The notes: generated by a model from the sequence alone, not told the origin. DNA of 64,000 bases from Paracoccaceae bacterium (GCA_013373445.1 JABXHV010000069.1:1-64000); one strand, 5' to 3'; shown: positions 35,609 to 45,493, counted from the stretch's first letter. Translations and numbers: made by a program.

Positions 35609-35989
35609 TCAGGTCGCCACATTCACCTTGTGGCGTTCTTCCTCATCACTATGGTCTTCATAGGCATGTTTCACTTCACCTGCTGAAAACTCATCATATT
35701 GCAAAGAGATACCACTTGGCTTGCTCAAGGATCTGGGCGCAGTCGATTGTGCGCCAAGAGACGTATAGGCGTTGACGCCATCCAGACAATGGTCTGAGGA
35801 GCTGTGTGAAATAATATAAGCACCGGGAACTTCATTTGGCGTTCCAGGTGGGTCGTCATGGCGCTGCGTATCTGACTCACTACCATGTTCTTTTCCCTGA
35901 CCCTGATTCCGGTCTCGCCGGTCAGGCGGGTATTCCGTCGCATGCGCCACGACGTTGGGCGGTACAGACCGTTCAATCGTCGATGGCAT
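35609..35989 (-). CDS. hypothetical hydrophilic protein, 126 aa
   Basis: Chosen as real because a full AGGAGG lies 6 bases before the ATG. The product is very hydrophilic, rich in Ser, His, Asp, Glu and Arg, with no membrane segment or signal peptide and probably disordered over the first 60 residues. No family is recognised. It stands alone between the carbonic anhydrase and typA. It could be a lineage-specific stress protein. Confidence 0.55.
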   Translation of the reverse strand: MPSTIERSVPPNVVAHATEYPPDRRDRNQGQGKEHGSESDTQRHDDPPGTPNEVPGAYIISHSSSDHCLDGVNAYTSLGAQSTAPRSLSKPSGISLQYDEFSAGEVKHAYEDHSDEEERHKVNVAT

Positions 35990-36106
35990 TTCAGCCTCCT
36001 GGACAGTTATGCAAGGTGGAACCCTTCTGGATTCACAACTCAGTGTTTACACCAAATCTTAACAAATCTTTACGATTGGTAAACGCATGAGGGAACAGCC
36101 ACTTAT

Positions 36107-36129
36107 AAAAAAAGCGGGCCGAAGCCCGC
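36107..36129 (-). terminator. intrinsic terminator of typA
   Basis: GCGGGC/GCCCGC stem with a CGAA (minus strand TTCG) tetraloop and a run of seven A at 36107-36113, read as U on the minus strand, 33 bp after the typA stop. Confidence 0.9.
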
Positions 36130-36161
36130 TTTCAATTCCTGACAACTCGTCAATTCTGCGA

Positions 36162-37982
36162 TTAGCTCGCCTTGTTGGAAGCGCGTTCCATGCGCTTGCG
36201 CTCATGCGGATCAAGGAACAGCTTGCGCAGGCGGATCGAGTCCGGCGTCACTTCAACCAGCTCATCGTCCGAGATATAGGACAGAGCCGCTTCCAGCGAC
36301 AACTTGATCGGCGTTGTCAGCTTCACCGCATCATCCTTACCCGAAGAACGGATGTTGGTAAGCTGCTTGCCCTTCAGGACGTTAACTTCCAGATCGTTGC
36401 CGCGGGTGTGCTCACCAACGATCATGCCTGGATAAACCTTCGTGCCTGGTTCAACCATCATCGGGCCGCGATCTTCCAGGTTGAACAGCGCGTAGGCAAC
36501 TGCTTCGCCAGTGCCATTGGACAGAAGAACACCTGTGTGGCGTCCCTGGATATGGCCCTTGTGCGGCTGGTAGCTGTGGAACAAACGGTTGAAGATAGCC
36601 GAACCACGGGTGTCGGACATCAACTCAGCCTGATAACCGATCAAACCACGTGTCGGTGCATGGAACACAAGACGTGTGCGACCACCACCAGATGGCTTCA
36701 TCTCCAGAAGGTCCGCCTTGCGTTCCTGAAGTTTCTGCACCACCGCACCGGAGAATTCTTCATCCACATCGATGATTACTTCTTCGATTGGCTCGAGGCG
36801 CTTGCCGTTTTCGTCTTCCTGAAGCACAACGCGTGGGCGACCGACGCCCAGCTCGAAGCCTTCACGGCGCATGTTTTCGATCAGGATCGACAGCAGAAGT
36901 TCGCCGCGGCCTGAAACGATGAATGCATCCGGCTCTTCCGTGTCTTCCACCTTCAGAGCAACGTTGCCCTCGGCTTCTTTCATCAGACGCTCACGGATAA
37001 CGCGAGACTGAACCTTGGAGCCTTCTGTACCGGCCAATGGGCTGTCGTTAACGCGGAATGTCATGGACAGCGTTGGCGGATCGATAGGCTGTGCCTGCAT
37101 AGGCTCGCTGATGGATGGCGCACAAAGCGTGTCAGCAACGGTTGCCTTGGCAAGGCCGGCAATCGCGATGATGTCGCCTGCTTCGCCCTTTTCAATCGGC
37201 TGACGCTCAAGACCACGAAACGCAAGGATCTTGGACACACGGCCTGTCTCGATGACGCTGCCGTCACGCGAAAGGGCCTTGATCGGCGCATTTGGGACAA
37301 TCGAACCGGAGACCACACGACCAGTCAAAATACGGCCCAGGAACGGGTCGGCTTCGATTGTCGTGGCCAGCATCTTGAACTCGCCTGGCTCGGCAGTCGG
37401 AGCGTCGACGTTTTCCAGAACCATGTTGAAGAGAGCATCCATGTTCTCTTGCGGCCCGTCTGGCTCTGTTGCCATCCACTCCTGCTTTGCAGAACCGTAA
37501 AGAACCGGGAAGTCGAGCTGATCTTCATTTGCATCAAGGGAAGCAAAGAGATCGAAGACTTCATCAAGAACTTCGTCGGCGCGCTGTTCAGGCTTGTCGA
37601 TCTTGTTGATCGCGACGATTGGCTTGAGACCAAGCTTGAGGGCTTTGCCAAGCACGAATTTCGTCTGAGGCATCGGACCTTCAGCAGCGTCAACGAGCAG
37701 GATAACACCGTCAACCATGTGCAGGATACGCTCAACCTCGCCACCAAAATCGGCGTGGCCAGGTGTGTCAACGATGTTGATGCGTGTGTCTTTCCACTCC
37801 AACGACGTGACCTTCGCAAGAATCGTAATTCCGCGCTCACGCTCGATGTCGTTGGAATCCATCATGCGGTCTTCAGTGCGCTGGTTGTCACGAAACGCAC
37901 CGGATTGTTTTAGAAGCACGTCGATAAGCGTAGTTTTGCCGTGGTCAACGTGGGCGATAATTGCGATATTGCGCAGGTTCAT
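36162..37982 (-). CDS. typA: translational GTPase TypA/BipA
   Basis: 606 aa from the ATG at 37982, which gives the standard family start [19 protein letters not shown]; a longer open frame upstream runs through a hairpin and is not coding. G1 [10 protein letters not shown]3 [12 protein letters not shown] and G4 NKIDKP are intact. A ribosome-binding GTPase of the EF-G group needed for growth at low temperature and under stress and for 50S assembly. GGAG lies 12 bases upstream. Its leader contains a strong hairpin at 37999-38038. Confidence 0.97.
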   Translation of the reverse strand: MNLRNIAIIAHVDHGKTTLIDVLLKQSGAFRDNQRTEDRMMDSNDIERERGITILAKVTSLEWKDTRINIVDTPGHADFGGEVERILHMVDGVILLVDAAEGPMPQTKFVLGKALKLGLKPIVAINKIDKPEQRADEVLDEVFDLFASLDANEDQLDFPVLYGSAKQEWMATEPDGPQENMDALFNMVLENVDAPTAEPGEFKMLATTIEADPFLGRILTGRVVSGSIVPNAPIKALSRDGSVIETGRVSKILAFRGLERQPIEKGEAGDIIAIAGLAKATVADTLCAPSISEPMQAQPIDPPTLSMTFRVNDSPLAGTEGSKVQSRVIRERLMKEAEGNVALKVEDTEEPDAFIVSGRGELLLSILIENMRREGFELGVGRPRVVLQEDENGKRLEPIEEVIIDVDEEFSGAVVQKLQERKADLLEMKPSGGGRTRLVFHAPTRGLIGYQAELMSDTRGSAIFNRLFHSYQPHKGHIQGRHTGVLLSNGTGEAVAYALFNLEDRGPMMVEPGTKVYPGMIVGEHTRGNDLEVNVLKGKQLTNIRSSGKDDAVKLTTPIKLSLEAALSYISDDELVEVTPDSIRLRKLFLDPHERKRMERASNKAS

Positions 37983-37998
37983 GCTATTTGGGCTCCAA

Positions 37999-38038
37999 AA
38001 GACATGCGCGGGCCCGTTGGACCCGCGCGACATGTCTT
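37999..38038 (-). promoter_or_regulatory. strong hairpin in the typA leader
   Basis: On the minus strand AAGACATG / CATGTCTT (8 bp) enclose a 3-nt TCG bulge and CGCGGG/CCCGCG (6 bp) around a 9-nt loop. The structure ends just before TTGGAG, the typA ribosome site, so its stability could set translation. Seen in sequence; an RNA thermometer or attenuator role is inference. Confidence 0.55.
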
Positions 38039-38133
38039 GGCTCTCGGTGTCAGGATAAGGCCTTACAGGCCAATTCTCGCGCTCTATATAGTCTGAATGC
38101 GACAAGTGTGCAACGCGAAGAGCAAAGAGCGCA

Positions 38134-38176
38134 TTGACATGGTTACGGCCCACCCCTTATCGTAAGGTTACCTTAC
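38134..38176 (+). promoter_or_regulatory. sigma70-type promoter and palindromic operator of the marR operon
   Basis: TTGACA (38134-38139), a 17-bp spacer and TTATCG (38157-38162) form a good promoter. A perfect 15-bp palindrome GTAAGGTTACCTTAC (38162-38176) starts at the last base of the -10 box and covers the expected transcription start, 13 bases before the marR ATG. A bound MarR dimer there would block transcription, the usual autorepression of this family. Confidence 0.7.
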
Positions 38177-38189
38177 AAAGAGATCCCGC

Positions 38190-38651
38190 ATGAAAACAGA
38201 AAATACGCACGATAGTGTCGCAATCACGGTTGTCGACATATCACGTCTCCTGCGTAAAAGATTCGAAGCACATCTGGCAGAAATCGACACCGGCGTTACC
38301 GTCGCAGAAGCCAGAACAATTGCATTTATCTTGCGATTTTCGGGACTTAGGCAATCAAGCTTGGCAGAGCGCATGAGCGTCGAGCCTATGACGCTGGTTG
38401 GATATCTGGATTCTCTCGAAAAGGCCGGGCTCATTCAGCGCGTTACAGATCCCTCTGATCGCCGGGCAAAACTTGTCACACTGACTGAAGCGGCAGCACC
38501 CGTTGCAGACAAGATTAGACAAGCATCGAAGTTGTTGCAGGACGAAATCCTGATGAACATTTCGGAAGATCGCCGAAATGAACTCACAAATCTTCTATTT
38601 CAGATAAAAGATAATCTGCTTGGCACAGTGAACTGCGAAGGTCAGAAGTGA
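38190..38651 (+). CDS. MarR family transcriptional regulator
   Basis: 153 aa. Winged HTH with RQSSLAERMSVEPMTLVGYL as recognition region (about 52-71) and the wing RVTDPSDRRAKLVTLT (about 88-103), the MarR hallmark. Its stop overlaps the GTG start of the downstream MFS gene (GTGA), so it is translationally coupled to the transporter it probably represses. The palindrome over its promoter is its likely operator. The inducer is presumably a small phenolic or drug-like compound exported by the MFS protein. Confidence 0.93.
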   Translation: MKTENTHDSVAITVVDISRLLRKRFEAHLAEIDTGVTVAEARTIAFILRFSGLRQSSLAERMSVEPMTLVGYLDSLEKAGLIQRVTDPSDRRAKLVTLTEAAAPVADKIRQASKLLQDEILMNISEDRRNELTNLLFQIKDNLLGTVNCEGQK

Positions 38652-39874
38652 CAACTCCCCCCAGTGCTTTGATGAGCGCATCGCGAACAAAGGTGCTCGG
38701 CGCCGCATTGATCGCGATCGGACCAGTGACCATGGCGCTTTACACGCCTGCAATGCCAGAACTGGCGCTTGATTTGGGCACCAGCGAATCACTCGTCAAA
38801 CTGACTCTCACCACCTATTTTCTCGGTTTCGCATTGGCACAGCTTCTGTGTGGACCGTTAACCGATGCCTTCGGTCGCCGGCCAGTCACCTTGGCCTTCC
38901 TTGGGCTTTATCTCGTCTCCACAATAGCCGCGACCCTGGCAACCGACGTTCACTTGATGATGGTTGCCCGCGCCATTCAGGGTATCGGGGCTGCTGTCGG
39001 GATCACGGTGTCACGTGCCATTGTTCGCGACCAATACGTCGGTCACCAGGCAGCAACCATCATGAATGCCATCAGCACCATGCTTGCGGTCGGGCCTGCG
39101 GTCTCGCCTACCCTCGGCGGTTTCATCCTTGAACTCTTTGGCTGGCGGGAAATCTTCTACGCCATGCTGATCTACGGCATTGTGCTGTTTGCCGCCGTTT
39201 GGTTGTTCCAGCCGGAAACCAACGCCTATCGGTCACGAGACAACATCAATTTCTCGCGTCTGGTCTTCAACTATACCCGTCTGTTGAAATCCGTGCGTTT
39301 TCTGCGCCCCAGTCTTTTGTTGATGTTCAGTCTCGGAACAATCTACGCCAGCACCACGATCCTGCCATTTGTCCTCATCCATAATGCAGGCTTGACGGCC
39401 TCGCAATTCGGCCTCGGCATGCTTATGCAGACCGGAGGTTTCTTCACGGGGACCCTGGTGACCGGACACCTATTGAAAAAACTTGATGCCGAAGCAGCCA
39501 TTCCAATTGGCCTTACGGGCATCACTCTCAGCGCCATGCTCATGGCAGTGATACTGCGCATCCATGAACCCACCTATCTGGCAGTCATGGTCCCAATGGG
39601 GATCTTTGCGTTTTCCGTAGCCTTCGTTATTCCATCCACGTTCACAACGGCACTTCGCGATTTTCCCGAAATTGCAGGCGCGGCTTCCGCAATGCTCGGA
39701 TTTCTGCAATTCGGCGGCGGCATTCTGGGATCGGCAGCCAGTGCTGCGCTGGGTAATCCGCTCCTGGCCCTCACGACAGTTATTCCAATCATGAACATCA
39801 CAGGTGTCATCGCCTACGTCGGAATCGGCCTTTATCTGCGCAATAAACCTCTCGTACCTGAAGAGATTTCCTGA
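38648..39874 (+). CDS. MFS transporter, Bcr/CflA family, coupled to MarR
   Basis: 408 aa from a GTG start overlapping the marR stop by 4 bp. Twelve membrane segments; GPVTMALYTPAMPELALDLG and GPLTDAFGRRPVTLA are the Bcr/CflA signatures. Likely drug or metabolite efflux, controlled by the upstream MarR protein. It is a second paralogue of the transporter at 32193. Confidence 0.92.
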   Translation: MTTPPSALMSASRTKVLGAALIAIGPVTMALYTPAMPELALDLGTSESLVKLTLTTYFLGFALAQLLCGPLTDAFGRRPVTLAFLGLYLVSTIAATLATDVHLMMVARAIQGIGAAVGITVSRAIVRDQYVGHQAATIMNAISTMLAVGPAVSPTLGGFILELFGWREIFYAMLIYGIVLFAAVWLFQPETNAYRSRDNINFSRLVFNYTRLLKSVRFLRPSLLLMFSLGTIYASTTILPFVLIHNAGLTASQFGLGMLMQTGGFFTGTLVTGHLLKKLDAEAAIPIGLTGITLSAMLMAVILRIHEPTYLAVMVPMGIFAFSVAFVIPSTFTTALRDFPEIAGAASAMLGFLQFGGGILGSAASAALGNPLLALTTVIPIMNITGVIAYVGIGLYLRNKPLVPEEIS

Positions 39875-39962
39875 CCGAGCACAGCATGCTGCAGGGACCG
39901 GGTTGACCGAGGGTGAGAAACCCTGCATCAGGCTGAAACGAAATTTTCTAGGTGAACCACGT

Positions 39963-40778
39963 ATGCAGCCAACCACCCCCTATTGTCTTCCGGAAATAGG
40001 CGCGCATGTCATGGGCGTCTTGAACATAACGCCGGACAGTTTTTCAGACGGTGGAAAGTTCAACAGCCGGAGTCTCGCCCTGGAGCGTGCAAGGGAAATG
40101 ATTGCCGAAGGTGCGGACATCATCGATGTTGGCGCAGAATCAACCAGGCCTGGCTCAACGCCCCTCTCATTGGAAGATGAATGGGCACGCCTAGACCCGG
40201 TACTGGAGGAAATTTGCACACTTGGCGTTCCGGTTTCGGTCGACACCTATAAACCAGAGATCGCGAAACGGGCTTGTGCAAAGGGCGCAGCCATCATCAA
40301 CGATGTATGGGGGCTGCAAAAAGACCCGGCCATGGCTGATGTCGTCGCGGAGGCAGGTGTCCACATCGTCATGATGCACAACCGAATGGGTGCAGAGCCG
40401 GTTAGCAACATCATGGCCGATATTGACGAATGGTTTGAAAGATCGATGGAGCTGGCGCGAAAGGCCGGCATACCGTCAGACAAACAAATACTCGATCCCG
40501 GATTAGGCTTTGGCAAGACAATGGACCAGAACTACCAGATCCTGAACCGGTTTGAGGAACTCAAGAAACACGGCCTTCCGGTTCTCTCGGGGGCCTCCCG
40601 TAAACGCATGATTGCAGCAGCACTAAAGTCAGACTCACAAGATCGCCTGTTTGGCACTCTTGCTGCGCACCTGATCTCCATGCAAAAGGGAGCCAAAATC
40701 GTTCGCGTTCACGACGTTCTGCCGCATGTACATGCCAGACTGATCTTGAATGCCACCTTGAAAGAAAGCGCTCAATGA
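39963..40778 (+). CDS. folP: dihydropteroate synthase FolP
   Basis: 271 aa from the ATG at 39963. TIM-barrel enzyme condensing p-aminobenzoate with dihydropterin pyrophosphate; target of sulfonamides. NITPDSFSDGG near residue 21, DVGAESTRPG at about 54 and GASRKRMI near 215 are intact. Its last codons overlap the folK start by 4 bp. The dihydroneopterin aldolase gene folB, which often lies between folP and folK, is absent here. Confidence 0.95.
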   Translation: MQPTTPYCLPEIGAHVMGVLNITPDSFSDGGKFNSRSLALERAREMIAEGADIIDVGAESTRPGSTPLSLEDEWARLDPVLEEICTLGVPVSVDTYKPEIAKRACAKGAAIINDVWGLQKDPAMADVVAEAGVHIVMMHNRMGAEPVSNIMADIDEWFERSMELARKAGIPSDKQILDPGLGFGKTMDQNYQILNRFEELKKHGLPVLSGASRKRMIAAALKSDSQDRLFGTLAAHLISMQKGAKIVRVHDVLPHVHARLILNATLKESAQ

Positions 40779-41284
40779 CTAACCTGATCAAAGCCGCACT
40801 TGGCCTGGGCTCCAACATGGGCAACACCCAAGCCAATATGACTGCGGCAATCCGGCTTTTGAAAGAGGTAGACAACCTCAAACTCATTGATCGTTCATCT
40901 GACTACAGAACGCCGCCATGGGGCCCGATCCCTCAGGATGACTACCGCAATATCTGCGTCACTATCGAAACGTCACTCTCGGCACGCGACTTGCTGACAC
41001 ATTGCCTGGAAATCGAACGCGCACTTGGCCGCGTGCGCGATATCCGCTGGGGTCCAAGGTTGATCGACATCGATGTCCTCATCTACGGATTTGAACAGAT
41101 CGATGAAAAGCTACTCACCGTTCCGCACCCGCGCATGGCCGAGCGTGCGTTCGTATTGGTGCCGTTGGCTGAGATCTGGCCAACAGCACCCATCGGCAAC
41201 GGTATGACCGCACAGGAGGCCCTGGCGACATGTCAAGGTCTAGAAGACATCGTGAAGATCGACGACACAAAACCCAATCAATAA
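40775..41284 (+). CDS. folK: 2-amino-4-hydroxy-6-hydroxymethyldihydropteridine pyrophosphokinase FolK
   Basis: 169 aa. Pyrophosphorylates the pterin for FolP. ALGLGSNMGNTQANM at the N terminus, WGPRLIDIDVLIYG near 87-100 and PHPRMAERAFVLVPL near 112-126 are the family motifs. Translationally coupled to folP (ATGA overlap). It converges on tspO with a 28-bp gap. Confidence 0.96.
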   Translation: MTNLIKAALGLGSNMGNTQANMTAAIRLLKEVDNLKLIDRSSDYRTPPWGPIPQDDYRNICVTIETSLSARDLLTHCLEIERALGRVRDIRWGPRLIDIDVLIYGFEQIDEKLLTVPHPRMAERAFVLVPLAEIWPTAPIGNGMTAQEALATCQGLEDIVKIDDTKPNQ

Positions 41285-41312
41285 GTGACTACCCGCCAAC
41301 GGTAATAGACAC

Positions 41313-41765
41313 TCAATTCAGAACCAGAAGCCCTGCATTCAAGTAGGTTGCGAACGCGACCCAGGCGGCATAGGGCACGAAGCACAGCGCAGCAATCCTG
41401 TCGGCTGAACAGCTCTTGCCGATAAACAGCAGGATGCAGACCAGCGTCCCAATAATGACGGCCAGTCCAAGCGCCAGATTGTGGATACCGAACACCACTG
41501 GGCTCCAGAGAAAGTTCAAACCCATCTGCAACAACCAGATCGCAAAGAGCATCCCCATGCCAAAGCGCGTCCAGACACGCCATCCGGCGACTGCGATCAG
41601 AACATAAAGTGTTGTCCACGCTGGAGCGAACAACCAGTTCGGAGGGGTAAAGGCAGGTTTTTCCAGACCCTGATACCAAGCGCCGGGCATGTTGGTCAGA
41701 CCCATAACAAAACCAATACCAACCACACCGATAACAAATCCGAGAAGCGTCAAAACCCGTTTCAT
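41313..41765 (-). CDS. tspO: TspO/MBR family protein
   Basis: 150 aa with five membrane segments and a high tryptophan content. The WYQGLEKPAFTPPNWLF motif near residues 31-47 is diagnostic for tryptophan-rich sensory proteins. Bacterial TspO binds porphyrins and affects tetrapyrrole and stress responses, and in mitochondria it is the outer-membrane translocator protein. Separated from upstream argG by a terminator, so independently transcribed. Confidence 0.93.
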   Translation of the reverse strand: MKRVLTLLGFVIGVVGIGFVMGLTNMPGAWYQGLEKPAFTPPNWLFAPAWTTLYVLIAVAGWRVWTRFGMGMLFAIWLLQMGLNFLWSPVVFGIHNLALGLAVIIGTLVCILLFIGKSCSADRIAALCFVPYAAWVAFATYLNAGLLVLN

Positions 41766-41823
41766 GAAGTGCTCTTTCTGTTGCTGCGCCTGAACTGCAC
41801 CAGGATCGGCGCAGTTCTTAAAG

Positions 41824-41852
41824 AAAAAAGGGCGCTAGATAGCGCCCTTTTT
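41824..41852 (-). terminator. intrinsic terminator of argG
   Basis: GGGCGCT/AGCGCCC stem (41830-41836, 41841-41847) with AGAT loop and A-rich run at 41824-41829, read as U on the minus strand, 28 bp after the argG stop. TTTTT on the other side makes it nearly symmetrical. Confidence 0.88.
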
Positions 41853-41879
41853 GAATTCGCATGACAGTCTCCAGGCGCT

Positions 41880-43100
41880 TTAACCGAGACGATCCCGCTT
41901 GGCCAAAGTACGAAGACGCAAGGCATTCAGCTTGATGAAGCCTGCAGCATCCTTCTGGTCGTAAGCACCATGGTCATCTTCGAAGGTCACCAGCTCTTCC
42001 GCATAAAGCGAATACGGCGACGCACGGCCAACGACAATCACGTTGCCCTTGTAAAGCTTCAACTTGACCGTACCGGTCACATGCGTCTGGCTCTGATCAA
42101 TCAATGCCTGCAACATCTCACGTTCAGGCGAGAACCAGAAACCGTTGTAGATGAGCTCAGCGTAACGTGGCATCAACTCGTCCTTCAGGTGCGCAGCACC
42201 CCGGTCAAGCGTGATCGATTCCATTGCACGGTGAGCGGACAACAAAATGGTTCCGCCAGGCGTTTCGTAAATGCCGCGGCTTTTCATACCGACGAAGCGG
42301 TTTTCAACCAGATCCAACCGGCCGATACCGTTGTCACGACCATAGTCGTTGAGCTTGGCAAACAATGTCGCTGGGGACATCTTTTCGCCGTTCAAGGAGC
42401 AGGCATCGCCCTTTTCGAAACCGATCTCGATTTCGGTCACCACATCCGGTGCATCGACCGGATCAACGGTGCGTTGGAACACGTAAGACGGAGCTTCTTC
42501 ATTCGGATCTTCCAGAACCTTACCTTCGGAAGAAGAATGCAGCATGTTGGCATCAACAGAGAATGGTGCTTCGCCAAGTTTGTCTTTCGGAACCGGGATC
42601 TGGTTCTTCTCGGCAAAATCAAGAAGATCCGTCCGCGACTTGAAGCTCCAGTCACGCCAAGGCGCGATCACTTTGATGTCCGGGTTCAAAGCATAGCAGG
42701 ACAGTTCAAAACGCACCTGATCGTTGCCCTTGCCCGTCGCGCCATGCGCAACAGCATCGGCACCGGTCTCCTGAGCAATTTCAATCAAACGCTTTGAAAT
42801 CAGCGGTCGCGCGATAGACGTTCCAAGCAGGTAAACGCCTTCATAAACGGCGTTGGCGCGGAACATCGGGAAAACAAAATCGGAAATGAACTCTTCGCGC
42901 AGGTCATCAATGTAGATTTCCTTGATGCCCAGCATTTCCGCTTTTTGACGAGCGGGCTCAAGTTCTTCGCCCTGACCCAGATCAGCAGTGAAGGTCACCA
43001 CTTCGCAGCCCAGCTCGGTCTGAAGCCATTTCAGAATAATGGAAGTATCGAGTCCGCCAGAGTAGGCGAGCACGACTTTTTTGATGTCACCATGCGCCAT
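41880..43100 (-). CDS. argG: argininosuccinate synthase ArgG
   Basis: 406 aa. ATP-dependent joining of citrulline and aspartate in arginine synthesis. N-terminal P-loop [15 protein letters not shown], and the [10 protein letters not shown] and [14 protein letters not shown] motifs are conserved. Monocistronic, with a terminator at its 3' end. Aspartate, one substrate, is also the end product of the ectoine pathway encoded at the left of the window. Confidence 0.98.
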   Translation of the reverse strand: MAHGDIKKVVLAYSGGLDTSIILKWLQTELGCEVVTFTADLGQGEELEPARQKAEMLGIKEIYIDDLREEFISDFVFPMFRANAVYEGVYLLGTSIARPLISKRLIEIAQETGADAVAHGATGKGNDQVRFELSCYALNPDIKVIAPWRDWSFKSRTDLLDFAEKNQIPVPKDKLGEAPFSVDANMLHSSSEGKVLEDPNEEAPSYVFQRTVDPVDAPDVVTEIEIGFEKGDACSLNGEKMSPATLFAKLNDYGRDNGIGRLDLVENRFVGMKSRGIYETPGGTILLSAHRAMESITLDRGAAHLKDELMPRYAELIYNGFWFSPEREMLQALIDQSQTHVTGTVKLKLYKGNVIVVGRASPYSLYAEELVTFEDDHGAYDQKDAAGFIKLNALRLRTLAKRDRLG

Positions 43101-43220
43101 GGAATGATTGTCCGTTTGAACGTTGTAATTTTGACCGCGAAATCGGCCTTCATTGTTGGGCGCAATGTAGCCACTATGAAACGCGACGCAAGCAAAAAGC
43201 TGGTGATTTATTAATGAGGC

Positions 43221-43844
43221 TTAGGCAGCAGAAACCGCAGAGGCCTTGCCATCAACTACACCGTAGCGCGCTAGAAACATCTCAACGGCATCTTCGACAT
43301 AGCGCATGAGGTCTTCTCGGGTAGCCAAGGGAGAACCAAATAACTGCGGATAGAATGCGCGGCTCTTGATCATACCGCAGAACTGTTCACCAGCCTCGTA
43401 CGGGTCCTCAATATTAAGCTGATTATGCTCGGCCGCTGCAGCAAAAAAAGCAGTGATGCTCTTCTCGAAGCTCATCTTGTGCGACATGACCCAGACAAAG
43501 TCCTTGTCGCGCGTAGCTTCCCCAAGAACCATCCGAGCCATGCGCATCATATCGGGATCAAGTGCCAATTCACCCTGCGCCCAACCCAACCGCAACAGTT
43601 CATCGCGTATCGACGCGTCCGGATTGTAACTGATGCTGATCTTCGACAGCACTCGTTCAGCGAGTTGGTCGCTGATCTTTGAGAACAGGATTTCTTTACT
43701 CTCAAAGTGATTATAGACAGTCCGCTTGGAAACATTCGCATGGTCCGAAATACGGTCCATGCTCGCGCCCAAAAAGCCACGCTCGAGGAATTCAGCAATT
43801 GCTGCCTCGACAATCTGCGTACACTTTTTTTCACTCTGGTTCAT
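43221..43844 (-). CDS. TetR/AcrR family transcriptional regulator
   Basis: 207 aa from the ATG at 43844; a TTG 30 bases upstream would add ten residues. The N-terminal HTH ASMDRISDHANVSKRTVYNHF is at about 27-47, and the C-terminal ligand domain is of the AcrR-like type. A perfect palindrome at 43884-43902, 40 bp upstream, is its likely operator. No efflux or metabolic partner is adjacent: argG and rlmN are housekeeping genes, so the regulon lies elsewhere. Confidence 0.9.
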   Translation of the reverse strand: MNQSEKKCTQIVEAAIAEFLERGFLGASMDRISDHANVSKRTVYNHFESKEILFSKISDQLAERVLSKISISYNPDASIRDELLRLGWAQGELALDPDMMRMARMVLGEATRDKDFVWVMSHKMSFEKSITAFFAAAAEHNQLNIEDPYEAGEQFCGMIKSRAFYPQLFGSPLATREDLMRYVEDAVEMFLARYGVVDGKASAVSAA

Positions 43845-43883
43845 ACAAACAATCGTTTCTGACGCGTCGTCCAAGACTTAGGG

Positions 43884-43902
43884 TTGCGACAACCTGTCGC
43901 AA
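43884..43902. promoter_or_regulatory. 19-bp palindrome, candidate TetR operator
   Basis: TTGCGACA-ACC-TGTCGCAA, perfect 8-bp arms with a 3-bp centre, 40 bp upstream of the TetR start. Length, symmetry and place are those of a TetR-family operator. Confidence 0.65.
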
Positions 43903-44043
43903 GCGCAATTTGAAGTTTAGGATTCTTTATCACTAAATAGACTGATCATGCAATTTTCATTCGGTGAAAGAACCTCACCATCTAGAAACAGGTGCAAGAT
44001 CTATCAGCGAAGGGCAAACACCTTTTGCCGCCCCGCAGAAAAT

Positions 44044-45267
44044 CTACCCAGCCAAAGCATCACGATCTTTTTTACGCATCCGCTCGGATGCTGACTTGAG
44101 CTGACCACAAGCAGCAAAGATGTCTCGGCCACGCGGAGTACGAATAGGCGACGCGTATCCGGCGCGATTCACAATGTCAGCGAATTCCTCGATCCGTTCC
44201 CAATCGGAACATCCATATTGCGAGCCCGGCCACGGATTGAAGGGTATCAAGTTGATCTTCGCCGGAATGCCTTTCAGCAGACGCACCAGTTCAAGCGCAT
44301 CCTTGTTGCTGTCGTTGATGTCCTTGAGCATCACATATTCGAAGGTGATACGTTTGGCATTCGACAGACCCGGATAATTGCGACAAGCCTCCAGAAGGTC
44401 TTTAAGTGGCCACTTCTTGTTGATCGGCACCAGGATATCGCGATCTTCATCGCGCACAGCGTGAAGCGAGATCGCCAGCATGCAGCCGATTTCCTCACCG
44501 GTGCGGAAAATCTCTGGCACAACACCTGACGTAGAAAGCGTGATACGACGCTTTGACAGGGACAGCCCATCCCCATCCGACGCAATGAGAAGTGCCTTTT
44601 TAACATTCTCAAAATTGTAAAGCGGCTCCCCCATCCCCATCATCACGATGTTGGTGACCAGACGGCCTTCGGAGGGAACGATCGCGCCTTGCGGTGTTGA
44701 AGCATCCGGGAAATCACCCAGACGATCACGTGCAATCAGGATCTGGGACAAGATTTCCTCAGAGGTCAGATTGCGAACCAGCTTCTGGGTGCCAGTATGG
44801 CAGAAGGTGCATGTCAACGTGCAGCCAACCTGAGAGGAGACACACAGCGTTCCACGCCCTTCTTCGGGAATGTAAACGGTCTCGATCTCAACAGGGCGCC
44901 CGGCACCGCGCGGCGGGAAGCGGAACAACCACTTTCTCGTACCATCAACCGAGATTTGCTCATCAACAATCTCAGGACGCGCAATTGAAAAGGCTTCGGC
45001 CAACTGGGCGCGTAGGTCCTTGGCAATATTCGTCATCAAGGAGAAATCTGACACACCACGCACGTAGAGCCAGTGCCACAGCTGCGCGGCACGCATCCGG
45101 CGCTGCTTCTCAGGCACACCAATCGTGCCCATCGCCGCAGCAAGCTCTTCCCGATCCAGACCGATCAGGGTCGGCTTGTCCTCCGCAGGAGCCTTCGGTG
45201 CTGCTGAAGAAGCAGCAATCGTCTGCGCGTTTGGGTTATCGCGTCCAATTTCCAGCGTAATCGCCAT
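44044..45267 (-). CDS. rlmN: 23S rRNA (A2503-C2)/tRNA (A37-C2) methyltransferase RlmN
   Basis: 407 aa radical SAM enzyme. The 4Fe-4S cluster motif is in [13 protein letters not shown] (Cys-x3-Cys-x2-Cys, about 166-175), and the methyl-carrying C-terminal Cys is in [20 protein letters not shown] and the HAVRDEDR segment are characteristic. It methylates A2503 of 23S rRNA and A37 of some tRNAs. The first 30 residues are an unconserved Ala/Pro-rich extension. Confidence 0.97.
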   Translation of the reverse strand: MAITLEIGRDNPNAQTIAASSAAPKAPAEDKPTLIGLDREELAAAMGTIGVPEKQRRMRAAQLWHWLYVRGVSDFSLMTNIAKDLRAQLAEAFSIARPEIVDEQISVDGTRKWLFRFPPRGAGRPVEIETVYIPEEGRGTLCVSSQVGCTLTCTFCHTGTQKLVRNLTSEEILSQILIARDRLGDFPDASTPQGAIVPSEGRLVTNIVMMGMGEPLYNFENVKKALLIASDGDGLSLSKRRITLSTSGVVPEIFRTGEEIGCMLAISLHAVRDEDRDILVPINKKWPLKDLLEACRNYPGLSNAKRITFEYVMLKDINDSNKDALELVRLLKGIPAKINLIPFNPWPGSQYGCSDWERIEEFADIVNRAGYASPIRTPRGRDIFAACGQLKSASERMRKKDRDALAG

Positions 45268-45493
45268 GGTGGGATCCGTAATCTGCGTCCATAAAACCGG
45301 TTAAGCTTCGTGCCTCTAGCGAGTTCGATGCATTGCCCTCTTTAAGGTCAGAGGACACGCTTCAAGAACCAATTTGTCATTGAGGCCGGACAGCTCCCGG
45401 TCGAGTTAGGGGCCTAAACATCACAAAACGCCCCAAAAAGCAAGGTTGAGCTTCTACAGGCATACGAAGTCCAAGGCGGATGACGAGCCAGTT

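Noticed and set aside
36087..36914. 275-codon plus-strand ORF opposite typA
   Set aside because: Antisense to typA; starts within the typA terminator and has no family features.
39875..39962. TPP-like riboswitch upstream of folP
   Set aside because: GGTGAGAAACCC resembles part of a thi-box, but the second conserved strand and the helper helices are absent and folP is not a thiamine gene.
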